From positions 1 through 64,000 of the forward strand of contig NC_037311.1 in NCBI RefSeq assembly GCF_000143535.2: a DNA stretch of 64,000 nucleotides, read 5' to 3'. This stretch comes from Botrytis cinerea B05.10 (lineage: Eukaryota > Ascomycota > Leotiomycetes > Helotiales > Sclerotiniaceae). This document shows positions 54,278 through 64,000 of this stretch, one piece after another. Numbering within the stretch: position 1 is the first letter of the stretch; the number at the start of each line of letters is the position of its first letter. A program made the translations under genes and the position numbers. The notes under the pieces are model-generated. The model was not told where the DNA came from, did no database searches, and saw only the letters and a list, made by a program, of their open reading frames with translations.

Positions 54278-54752
54278 TATATAGACTGCGCAAAAATTAT
54301 CTGTACCCATAGGTTATCCGCGGATAGTCCGCCCCGCGGGTACTCATCAGAGGTTCTATCCGCCCTGCGGGTTACCCATCCAGATTTAAAATTACCCGCT
54401 CCATCACAGATAATCCGCGGGTTATCTACAGATAACCTACCTACCCATGGATATATAGATTATCCGTAGGTATATAAGTTATCTGTAGATAATCCGCAGG
54501 TAATTGAGTAATTCTCCACTTTTTTCGCTTAAATTTGAAGCTATTCCCATTTAAAAATAATCCAAACTTAAATTTATACTGATTTTATAAAATATTATAC
54601 AATATACAGGTAAATGAATAACCCGCGAATAATCTGTATCCGCCCCATAGGTTACCCATCCCAAACCCTGAATTACCCGCCCCACCACAGATAACCCGCG
54701 GGTTACCCATCGAGGTCATTACCCGCCCCATGGGTACCCGTTGCGCAGCCTA
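54278..54752. mobile_element. Non-autonomous inverted-repeat element with GCGGGTTA-type subterminal repeats
   Basis: The left end TAGACTGCGCAA and the inverse of the right end (TAGGCTGCGCAACGGGTACC) match, followed by GTACCC on both sides. The interior is packed with GATAATCCGCGGGTTATCT-like units. About 475 bp, no coding sequence. AT-shifted relatives ending in CAGCCTAT lie at about 52386-52556 and 56650-57005. The end sequence suggests an hAT-like family, unproven. It occupies the promoter of the dehydrogenase gene. Confidence 0.6.
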
Positions 54753-55441
54753 CTTATTCACAAATTTTATCTTATATAAAGAGTGTGGAAGCTTCCAGCT
54801 CACCTAATTCACACAGTACCCTTGGCTTTCGATTATTAGAGGAAAGGAGTAGTATTTAAGCTTATCCAAGCTAACCGAGAAGGGGTTCTTCTTCTGGAAA
54901 ATCAATTAATTTTCGATTTTATTCTTATTGATTAATACACCCGGGTAAACCCGGTTTCTTTGTAACACCGAGCCGCGATTATCCGACAGAAAGCAAAGAC
55001 GACAAAAATAGCGAGAATGCAAGGGCTGGGGCGGTGTAGGGGGTACGTAACAAAACCTAAACGCACGATTCGAAACTTTGTTCGCGGAACGACCGCAAGC
55101 GAGTAGAAAGCATTGATAACGCAATCGCTTAAATAGAGTTTACGAGGAACGGAGTTATGGAGGCATAGCCTATAAGTTTTCATGTAGCATTAGCAATGGA
55201 CCTTCCTAACGAGTGTTTAACTTTAACTGATCGACTATCAGATATCGTGACTGGGTAGTTTTTATTATTTAGACTAATAAAGCGATGAAAACAAACGCAC
55301 GTACGAAAACCGCCCGACTAGCGCTACACGAAAACTTATGGACTATACCTCCGTATATAAGGGAAACCACTTCTTCCCTAGGTTCTGGTCACTATAATTC
55401 CAAAAGAATTTATGCTACAATAATCTTACCACATACCTAGC
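54753..55441. other. Gene-free, with a small inverted-repeat element
   Basis: GGAGGCATAGCCTATAAG at about 55158 and its inverse near 55318-55352 frame a roughly 195-bp element. The same end sequence occurs singly at about 48490. No genes. Confidence 0.5.
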
Positions 55442-55680
55442 ATGTCAGATATTTGTTCCTCCCAAGATTCGCCCGCACTGCCATCGCCGAAGGCGAGCAC
55501 CGCTGTCAACCCCGAACATGTGGAAACTGTGAAGAGGGAGAAAGTAAAGGGCAAGGCGGCAAACACTTCCCAGCAAGCAACGCCCGTGTGTTTGGTATGG
55601 CTTCTAACATCTTCTTGTTCTTACAATTGCTAATCAAAGCTCGGGTAAGGACAAAATGACCCCTACAAAGAGGGAGCTTT
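55442..55680 (+). pseudogene. Possible 5' gene remnant
   Basis: ATG 55442 opens a GC-richer frame (MSDICSSQDSPALPSPK), rich in Ser, Pro and Lys. A donor GTATGG and an acceptor TGCTAATCAAAG frame a possible 47-nt intron, but the frame then stops after two codons. No family. It could be a truncated gene or chance. Confidence 0.25.
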
Positions 55681-57273
55681 CCGTCTTTATCTATTCCTTC
55701 ATATAGTTCAGGTGGAGTTTGATCGATTGAATGAAGGACTACTATAATTATATAAAGGAATGTAGATGGATTTTTGCAGAATTTAGCGTTATATGCTCAG
55801 CTTAAATTCGTATACTCTCAATAGCTGTTCTTTTAGAAATGAAATTGTATAGGTGTTATTTGGTGATATAGAAAAGCCTTCAAGAGTCAAATATTCGAGC
55901 CTACTTTTAAGTTACTTAATTTTTGATCACAAATACAAGTGTGAAATTGCTACGCCTTAGTATATATGAATATATACATAAGAGAGGGGTCTCAATATCT
56001 AAAAATCATCCCCTCGACAGCGGTAAAAACCTTCTTTTTATTAGAACTCTGTTGACGTCTCTAGTTTTCCCTTTTATCTTTCCCTCTTATCTTTCTTGAT
56101 AAGCCAAACAGAACTAGAGGAGAGTAATCTTTAAATATCAAAATCCCTTCGAGTATTCCAAGACTATAGCAGCTATATGGCGGCTAAAGAGCAATCAAAA
56201 GAATCACAAAATAACAATGCAAATAAAAGGTAAATAATAGTAGCAATAACTCTCAGGGAGTATGAATAGATTCGTGACAACAAATATATATATATATTTT
56301 AGCTAAGAGACTCAAGCTTGCTTGCATATGCAACTTGCTTATTATATACGTCATGTACTTATTATAAAGTCATTAGCCTCAGGCTAACAATAGTCTCATT
56401 TGAGTTCATTTTTGAGTAATTTGAAATTTAAAGTTTAACGCCCTTGATCTTGGACCTCCAGAAGGTCTGATGAGCTGCAATGTGACCCCGTCCGTATTAA
56501 ACCGGCTATTTTCACGGAGTCCGAAAGTCCGGCAGCCGGCACTGCTGAAACTATCGAGGGCCCGCTCCAAATTACCCCTCCCCAGTATAGATAAGGACCT
56601 AGGAAGTGTAAGTTACATCACATGAGTGCCAAGCTATAGCTTATTAAGCTGCGGAAAAATTAATCATTTTATATAAATAATCTATAGACAATTTATTATT
56701 CTATTTATTTGTTTATTTATAGATCATAAGATATTATATAATATATATATTATATTTAATATAAGAATTAACATAAAAAGTAATAAATAGCTTTATATAT
56801 AAATAATCTATAAATTATTATAAACTACTTATTTGTAGAAACGTAGATTTCTTATAAATATATAAAATATAATCTATGGATAATTTGTAGAATGTTTATA
56901 GATTATGCGTTGAGATTCTGGATTATTTGTTTTGCTAACAAACAATCTGTAAATTATTTGTCAAGGCTATTATTTGCTTCGCGGATATTCATTGTACAGC
57001 CTATAGTTTATATTAAACTTTCGAGATCCAGCGAGCAAAATGACGGTATAAGTGGACACCACCATCACGTTAGACTATCAGTTCAAGTATCGCAGATACC
57101 GCGGCAAGAATCATACAGAAAATTAGTGGAGTAAAACCCATGTATAGACTATGTATAGAATTCAGCTGGGAAAGTGCTTAAGTAAAGTATAAAGTCTGAC
57201 ACTTTCCCTCTCTAAAATAGTCCAACAGTTTCGCTCGATTCAGCTTCTGCCTCATTTAAATCATACCTTATCA
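55681..57273. other. Gene-free DNA upstream of the NRPS-like gene
   Basis: Mostly unique. 56650-57005 is an AT-rich decayed copy of the element at 54278, ending GGATATTCATTGTACAGCCT. No supportable gene. Confidence 0.6.
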
Positions 57274-60246
57274 ATGTCATTCCATATTTTGGACCTCTTA
57301 GAGGATGCGGTCTCGAAGGCCCCCGACAAAGGATTGTACTTCTACAAAGCTGGATCGGTATCACCACCTCAATTTTTGTCATATCAAGGGTTATTGGCGA
57401 AGGCAAAGGTATGTCTGCCCTTCTTGCTGCTGATAAAAACGTAGTTTAATACCTTCATGTCTTGACAATTAATACAGTTCAACGCCGATATTCTGAAAAA
57501 GGCAAACATTGCTGCAAATGGGTCGATCGTCCTTCTCCATCTAGACTCTCATGTAGACTACATTGAGTGGTTCTGGTCCGTCATTGCCGCTGGCGCCATT
57601 CCTGCCGTGTCTACACCTCTTGCATCGGACTTGGTTGCTCGAGAACGCCACCTGCTTCATCTAGAGAAAATTCTTGAAAGTCCCAAGGTCATTACAGTTG
57701 AGAGAATTCGCGGAGAACTCAGCTCTGTTCCCACGCTCGATGTGACTTCTATCGAAGCACTTTCACTATATGGAAAATCGACTGACGAAGTGAAAGTCAA
57801 CGGCAAGGCAAACACGAATGGTTATCATGGGCAACCGGACGCGACAGCTCTACTAATGTTAACATCAGGGAGTACGGGAAATGCTAAAGCTGTAGAACTT
57901 AGGCATGAACAGATCCTAGCTTCCATGAAGGGGAAGTCAGCTGCAACGAGTACCACAGCTCAAGATGTTTTCCTCAATTGGATAGGTAGCCACACTTCCT
58001 TGAAATCAAAATTATATCATGTACTGAGCGAATTATAGGGTTTGATCACGTTGCATGTTTGACGGAAATTCATATGCACGCCATGTTTTGCGGTGCAACT
58101 CAGATACACGTCCCCGCCGTTGAACTCTTGCGCGCTCCTCCTATGTTCTTTAAAGTCATAGAGAACCACGCTGTGAGTCACACATTCGCCCCCAACTTCT
58201 TCCTTGCCACAGTTGTCAGGGCTATTAGGAGCCAGAGCCCGCCTGAGCAGTACGACCTGTCATCTCTTCGAACTGTCGTAAGTGGTGGTGAGGCCAACGT
58301 CGTTTCCACTGGCTTGGATTTCACCCAGATCATAGTGTCCATGGGTGCGGCAGCTACATCGCTACAGACGGCATTTGGTATGACAGAGACCTCTGCCGCT
58401 AGTCACTACCACCAGCACTTCCCGACCCTGGAAGAAAACGCGGATTTGAAATTCTGCTCTGTCGGTCGTACTATAAACTCCGTTCAGCAGCGTATCACCG
58501 ATGATGAGGGAAACGTTATGTCCCCAGGGGAAGGCGGCAACCTAGAGCTTTCTGGGCCTGCAGTGTTCAAGGCTTATCACAATAATCCTGAGGCTACAGA
58601 ATCGTCTTTCTCGCCCGATGGTTGGTTTAAGACGGGCGACAAAGGCTATATAGATGATTCTGGAAGTCTGATTCTGAGTGGTCGAGCCAAGGACTCAATC
58701 ATCATTAACGGGGTGAAATACTTCTCACACGAGCTCGAGTCGGCCCTTGAGGGAGCCAAGATCCCGGGCGTAACTCCATCTTTTACGGCCTCTTTCTCTA
58801 CCTGGCCTAAGGGCGCTGATAGTGAGGAGCTGGTTATTATCTTCCTCCCCGAAGCGGGGATTGCAGATGACGACGCAGCTTTTGCTGCCACAATTGACGC
58901 CATTGGCAAGCAATCAACTCTCTACTGCTCAAAGAATCCTGTAGACATCATCCCACTGCCTATCGAACTTCTTCCTAAATCCGCCCTCGGTAAATTGTCC
59001 CGCCCTAAATCAAAGATTGCCTACGAAGCCGGCAAGTATGACGAGTATCGCTTGGCAGCTAAGGCGCGCGTATCGGCCTACAAAAAGCGTTCCCGGGTCG
59101 CACCAACAACGGAAACAGAGAAGGCACTCATTGAAGTGTTTGCAACGGAGTTTGGACTAGACAAAGATGAGGTGGGCATAGAGAATAGCTTGACAGACAT
59201 GGGTGTGGATAGTATTCAGTTGATTAGGTTCAAGGCACTGGTACAGGATCATCTCAAGCTCGATCAAGAAATCCCCATGATTTCCCTCCTACAAAACCCA
59301 AGCATCAAGGGTTTGGCAGAAGTCCTGTTGCAATTGGAAAAGGGGGTTAAAGCTTATGATCCAATTGTGCAGCTTCAGAATGGGACATCCAACTCGCCCC
59401 CAATTTTCTTCTTCCATCCTGGTTTGGGAGAGATCTTGGTATTTTTGAACTTGAGCAAGTTCTTCTCCGATCGTCAGGTATATGCCATCAGAGCACCAGG
59501 ATTCAACCCTGGTGAAGAAATGCATAAATCAGTTGATGACATGACCGAGTAGGCTATTCAGATTCCCCTGTTTATAGTCATAGCTAACCGCAATCGTATA
59601 TAGCACTTACCTCAATGCCATCCGCAAAAAGCAACCGGAAGGTCCTTATGTGCTCGTAGGATATTCATTCGGCGCCATGATCGCATTCGAGATTGCCAAG
59701 AAGATCGAGGCCAGCGGTGGCAAAGTCGGCTTTATCGGAACGTTGAATCTCCCACCCCACATCAAATTCCGAATGATCGAGCTTGACTGGACTGAACTCT
59801 TACTCAACCTGGTCTATTTCCTTGGCTTCATCACTGAAGACGAAGCTCACGCCATGTCTCCCGAAATGCACACATTGCCGCAGGAAGAGGTGTTGTCGAG
59901 GATCATGAAGGTGGCGCCCAAGGACCGTCTGGTCGAACTCGACCTGAACGAGAAGAAGCTGCAGCATTGGGCAGCACTTTCTTCGAAGTTGCAAGGCCTG
60001 GCTCACAATTACGATCCGTCGGGGATGGTCGAACGCATGGATGTTTTCTACGCGGTACCTTTGATAGCCGTGGGCCGCGATAAGGGCAAATGGCTCGAAG
60101 ATCATCTCCTCGCGTGGAAAAATTTCGTACGCGATGTCGAGTTCCATGATGTCCCGGGGTCCCACTACACCATGATGAACCAGGAGAATGTTTTTGAGCT
60201 ACAGAAATCAATGAAAGCCGCTATGGCTAAGCGGAACGTACTGTGA
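57274..60246 (+). CDS. NRPS-like synthetase, A-T-TE type
   Basis: Exons 57274-57408, 57478-57985, 58039-59548 and 59604-60246 give exactly 932 codons (931 residues). Introns are 53-69 nt with canonical borders. The second joint restores NWIGFDHVACLTEIHMHAM and the third TYLNAIRKKQPEGPYVLVGYSFG. The adenylation domain has TSGSTG near residue 175 and FGMTETSA. The thiolation domain has DMGVDSIQ (Ser about 603, phosphopantetheine site). The thioesterase has GYSFG (Ser about 738) and GSHYTMM near 905. There is no condensation domain. Size and order match fungal enzymes that activate and dimerise aryl pyruvic acids to quinones or furanones (atromentin-, terrequinone- and microperfuranone-type synthetases). 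The exact substrate cannot be read here. No stops or frameshifts. Confidence 0.92.
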
Positions 60247-60841
60247 AATACTTCTTGTGTCTATATCACAATCACGCGGTGATCACTTTTTTCTTACCTG
60301 GTAGGACACATTACATGTGACTCTGAAGGTTGTACACGCATGAGGGGAGGTGGGGGGGGGCAGTTGAATGTCCTGGCACCCTCCGGGGATTTTATAGTTT
60401 ATAGTCACGTGATGGATCCTCCCAGGATCTGATATCAGGAAGATTGTATATGACTCTGGGTCGTCACCCCATTAGATAGGAGCTTCGTGCTCAGCTTGTT
60501 TCACAATTTATAGTATACATTTACCAATCACATCTGTATTTGATTCGTTGACTTACTCTTAAGATTACTGTGATCATTATATCACTTTTAATAAGCATCT
60601 GAAATCTAAGAATTTTAAACTGAGCCAGTAGCCTCTTACGTGAAGAGATATCGGACGGATCTTAGTAGTTTAATATAGGCTTAACTTACTTAACCAATCT
60701 TACTTATTATATTTTCGAAATTTCTACTAGATAAAAATTAACTAACATAATTTAACATTGAGTAGCTCATATCACTAAGTAACTCAATTCAAATAATGTA
60801 GTTTAACCCCGAGTGTATTATATTACCAAGTGTACTACGAA
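60247..60841. other. Gene-free 3' flank turning AT-rich
   Basis: Contains a GTCACGTGATGGATC segment near 60404 that recalls the LTR sequence around 1389-1402 (ATCACGTGATGGATCGTCCC), followed by GGAGCTTCGTGCTCA near 60480, also LTR-like. Probably a scrambled LTR fragment in plus orientation. Confidence 0.5.
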
Positions 60842-61190
60842 TTTTACATACAAAATACATTCGTATATAACTGTACACTTTCTTTATTTATTTATATAAT
60901 TTTTTAAAATTTGAAATTATAAAACTTGATTATATAAATATTATAGAAATTTAATTATTTATTAAAACTTTGAATTAATATAATATAGTTTATCAATATA
61001 TACATTGTATCAATATAAATATTATTTCAAAATATATCAAAGTCAAATCTTTTTAATATTCTTATTTTAATAACTAATTATTATCTTAGAAAACAAAAAC
61101 AATATCAAATAATTATACAAAAACAGATTCTTAAAAATCGAGTTTTTATATAAATAGATTTTTAGCAACGAAAATGATAACAATTTCTAA
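60842..61190 (+). repeat. Dispersed subtelomeric repeat, copy 3 (decayed)
   Basis: Same block order as 9718-9960: ACATACAAAATACATTCG, CTGTACACTTTCTTTATTTA, AACGAAAATGATAACAATTT. Interrupted by extra AT-rich DNA and more AT-shifted than copies 1 and 2. Confidence 0.6.
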
Positions 61191-64000
61191 TTTTTTTTAA
61201 AAAAAAAAAAATGTTAAAAACAACTACATTTTTGTTAATATTTAATTTCTTCTCTTTTTCAAAGATAATATAAAGGAGTTGATAATGATTATATAAAAAA
61301 AGTGTTCGTATTTTAAAGAAGTAGAAGATAGTAATGATTATATAAGAAAATTCTTTATATATATTAAGTATAAAGTAAATAACTATATATAATAAAATGA
61401 AATGAATTATTATATTATAATAGCGAGATAAGAGAGATAGTATAAAATAATTATTCAATTCTATTATAGGTCGAAAGTATATGAGGGGTGAATATATATA
61501 TATGATATATATATAAAATAAAAGCATACTCGAGTGAATAACTAAAGAACTATATAAACAATATAATATATGATTTTGATTGAAAAATTATATAAGATTA
61601 ACTGTTAGAATAAATAATAATAATGAATCAACTAGTATATCGTAACATCAAGACTTTTCATTACTTTTTTATAATTATATAAATTATATAATTTATATAT
61701 ATACAGATTCTATTCAATATATAATAGATTTGAAGGGTTTATTATTATATACTTTATTGAATTGATTATATTTTGTTTTATAATAAAGTTTCTCTTTTTA
61801 TACTTTATATTTTGAGAAATATTTGTTTTCTTTTGTATTGTTTATTTGGGATATGAATTGTATTGTTGTATTATTATATATTTAATTTTATATTACATTC
61901 TAAAAACAATTTTAATTTTGTTTTAAATATTTATAAATAATAAATAAGCAAATAGCAATATTTCTATACACCTTATTATTTTATTAATAAATTATTAATA
62001 GTTTTATAAAAAGGGTTTCCCTTACCTCTAATATATTACTTATAATCAGATTACTTTTTTTATTTATTCATATAAAAATAGCTATATTACAATTCATCAC
62101 TTCAATTACTATTATTAATCAATTTATAACAACTCTTATTACATTAATTATCCCTATTTGTCTTTAATATTCTAAACAAATTGCTATCTTTTTTAATAAT
62201 GAATTTTATTATTTTAATAAAGATCTTATTTTTAAATATAATTATTATTATAAATAAAAGAAAGTCTATCTCCCAATATCTCCTCACTTTGTTTTTAATA
62301 TAAATCTTTTATATCAAATTTATATCTTTTGATATTTCATTTTGAATAATAATCAAAAGGATAAAGATATCTTCGAAATAGTAATTCACCAGTATAATTG
62401 ATATATTAAAATAATAAAGACTTTCTTTTGAAAAAAGATTAAATAAAAAGCATTATAAATTTATATTGATTTATTATTGATTACCCTGCTTTTATTCTTT
62501 GATATTATTGATAATTGATTTAAAGATTTTTAAAATAATCTATCTACTTTAAACATCACTATTATAATTCCTATTACATCATTAATTACTATTTTAAATT
62601 TAAATAAAAAAAGGGAATTCATAATTCCAATTATATATCCTTATATTATATACATTATTATTAATACATTACAAAATATTCAAATTTTTCCAAAACCTTT
62701 AAATAATAAACAAAACCTAAATATAATAATTGATTTCCTAAATCACTATTATACTTCTATTTTATCAAATCAAACAAACTTTACTATTTTTATAATAATT
62801 TAATAAAACCTTTGAAAAGGTTTTATAAAATTAAAAAAAAGTATAATTATAGATTCCAATAAATTCAAAAAATTTGCTTTTAAAAAGAATAATATATTGA
62901 AATAATCTTATCAAATTATTAATATTTTATATTATTTTTTAAATAAAAATATATCAATTTTATTATTTGAAAATTTAAATAAAAAGAATATTTCTTTTAT
63001 TATATTTTATTATTTTTGATTTAATAAATTTATAATTAGATTTTTTATTTTCTTTTTTATTTTTAAATTATTATAATTTATCTTTTACAATATATTAATA
63101 ATCTATTTTTATTTTAAAGACTTTTATAAATTTCAAAAAAAGATTTCTAATATTATTTAATAAATTTATATTAATAAGTTTAATAATTAAGTAGATTTAT
63201 TTTAAAAGCTTTGTTTTGAATATTCTAATATAAAGTGGATTTCCAAAAAATAATAAATAACTATTAGGTTTTCAATAGGAGTTTGTTTTATTAATAAGAT
63301 TTATAAAAATAAAAAGAAAGAAATTGATAATTAAAATGAAATCAATAAAAAGGATAAGATTGATTAAATCGAGTTCATAAATCTTAAAAAATATATTAAT
63401 AATATAGGTTTTGTTTTTTTAATATTTGAAATATTGTAATTGATTTTTTGAATTAAATAAATGAATTAGAAAATTGATTTTGATTTTTTAAAGTCTTTTT
63501 TATATAATAGATTATTTAGATTTGATTATTAATATATTATTGATTCAAAGAAATTATTCTTTTTAATTTCTTTATTAAATAATTCTTTTAAATAATTTAA
63601 TATAATATATATATTTTGAATTTAAGTTTTATAAGATACTTTTATATTAAATATTTTTAAGCTTTTTTCTTATTTTTTTTTCTATATTGATAATACTTTT
63701 TCTTTATAATATTCTTTTATTATTGCTTTTGTATTTTCTAAATTATAAAATACTTTTTATATATTTTTTATTAATTAATAATCCTTTTATTTTATTAAAT
63801 ATTACATATCTCTATCTTTTTTTTTATATATTAAAATCTTTTTTATTTTATATTTTATATAATTATTAATTTTTTTTAATAATAGTAAATTAATAATATT
63901 TTATTATTTATATTATAATTCAAATAAGAAAATATAAAATATATTATAGATTTTATAAATAAATAATAATCTTAATTTATATATTTATTTATTAGTTTTT
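61191..64000. other. Extremely AT-rich tail, no genes seen
   Basis: Homopolymer- and TA-rich. 61320-61440 repeats the fragment seen at 46283 (inverted) and 52266. The longest frames encode only Ile/Leu/Phe/Tyr low complexity. Consistent with an RIP-degraded repeat island continuing past the window. Confidence 0.7.

Overview
The window reads as the end of a chromosome of a filamentous ascomycete (Pezizomycotina-like). The first bases are CCCTAA telomere repeats. Genes carry 46-75 nt introns with fungal CTAAC/CTAAT branch points. AT-rich, gene-free tracts hold repeat copies decayed by C-to-T change, as expected from repeat-induced point mutation (RIP). I cannot name the species.

Layout. (1) 1-1080: telomere and AT-rich subtelomere. 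(2) 1081-7739: a complete Ty3/gypsy chromovirus with apparently identical 612-bp LTRs, an AAAGA target duplication, a self-priming primer site and an antisense cysteine-motif gene. Its gag-pol frame carries five in-frame stops, all inside 550 bp. (3) 7740-11967: AT-rich, with several tandem and dispersed repeats. (4) About 11.97-42.70 kb: a self-contained block of at least 13 genes that match no family I can name with certainty. (5) 42.8-47.4 kb: AT-rich DNA with two decayed reverse-strand LTR copies and tandem repeats. (6) 47.4-60.3 kb: a higher-GC island with three recognisable enzymes: a salicylate-hydroxylase-like FAD monooxygenase, a medium-chain (trans-enoyl-reductase-like) dehydrogenase and an NRPS-like A-T-TE synthetase. 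They are separated by remnants of small inverted-repeat elements and could form a small secondary-metabolite cluster. (7) 60.3-64 kb: AT-rich, no genes seen.

The gene block of region 4 is the candidate for an undescribed system. It opens with three small helical paralogues (12.2-15.2 kb). Three modules follow (17.1-21.0, 21.6-29.5 and 30.5-38.3 kb). In each, one or two plus-strand members of a five-gene family converge on one very large minus-strand gene. The five-gene family shares a roughly 170-residue N-terminal domain and has divergent tails, four of them with basic nuclear-localisation-like clusters. Two of the three large genes are paralogues with a possible 2OG-Fe(II) dioxygenase core, and one of them has lost the first metal-ligand histidine. 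Smaller minus-strand genes follow at 38.3-41.7 kb.

A 25-nt palindrome family (12-nt arms close to ATTTCTCGAGCC and GGCTCGAGAAAT) is scattered through the block. It sits between genes, in a predicted intron, and inside the coding sequence of both dioxygenase-like genes. The first copy lies just before the first gene. A 12-copy array of a variant 25-nt palindrome lies just after the last gene. A 40-bp direct repeat (8017-8056 and 42780-42819) encloses the whole segment. My working inference is one inherited or mobile cassette whose nuclear proteins may act at these palindromes. That functional link is unproven.
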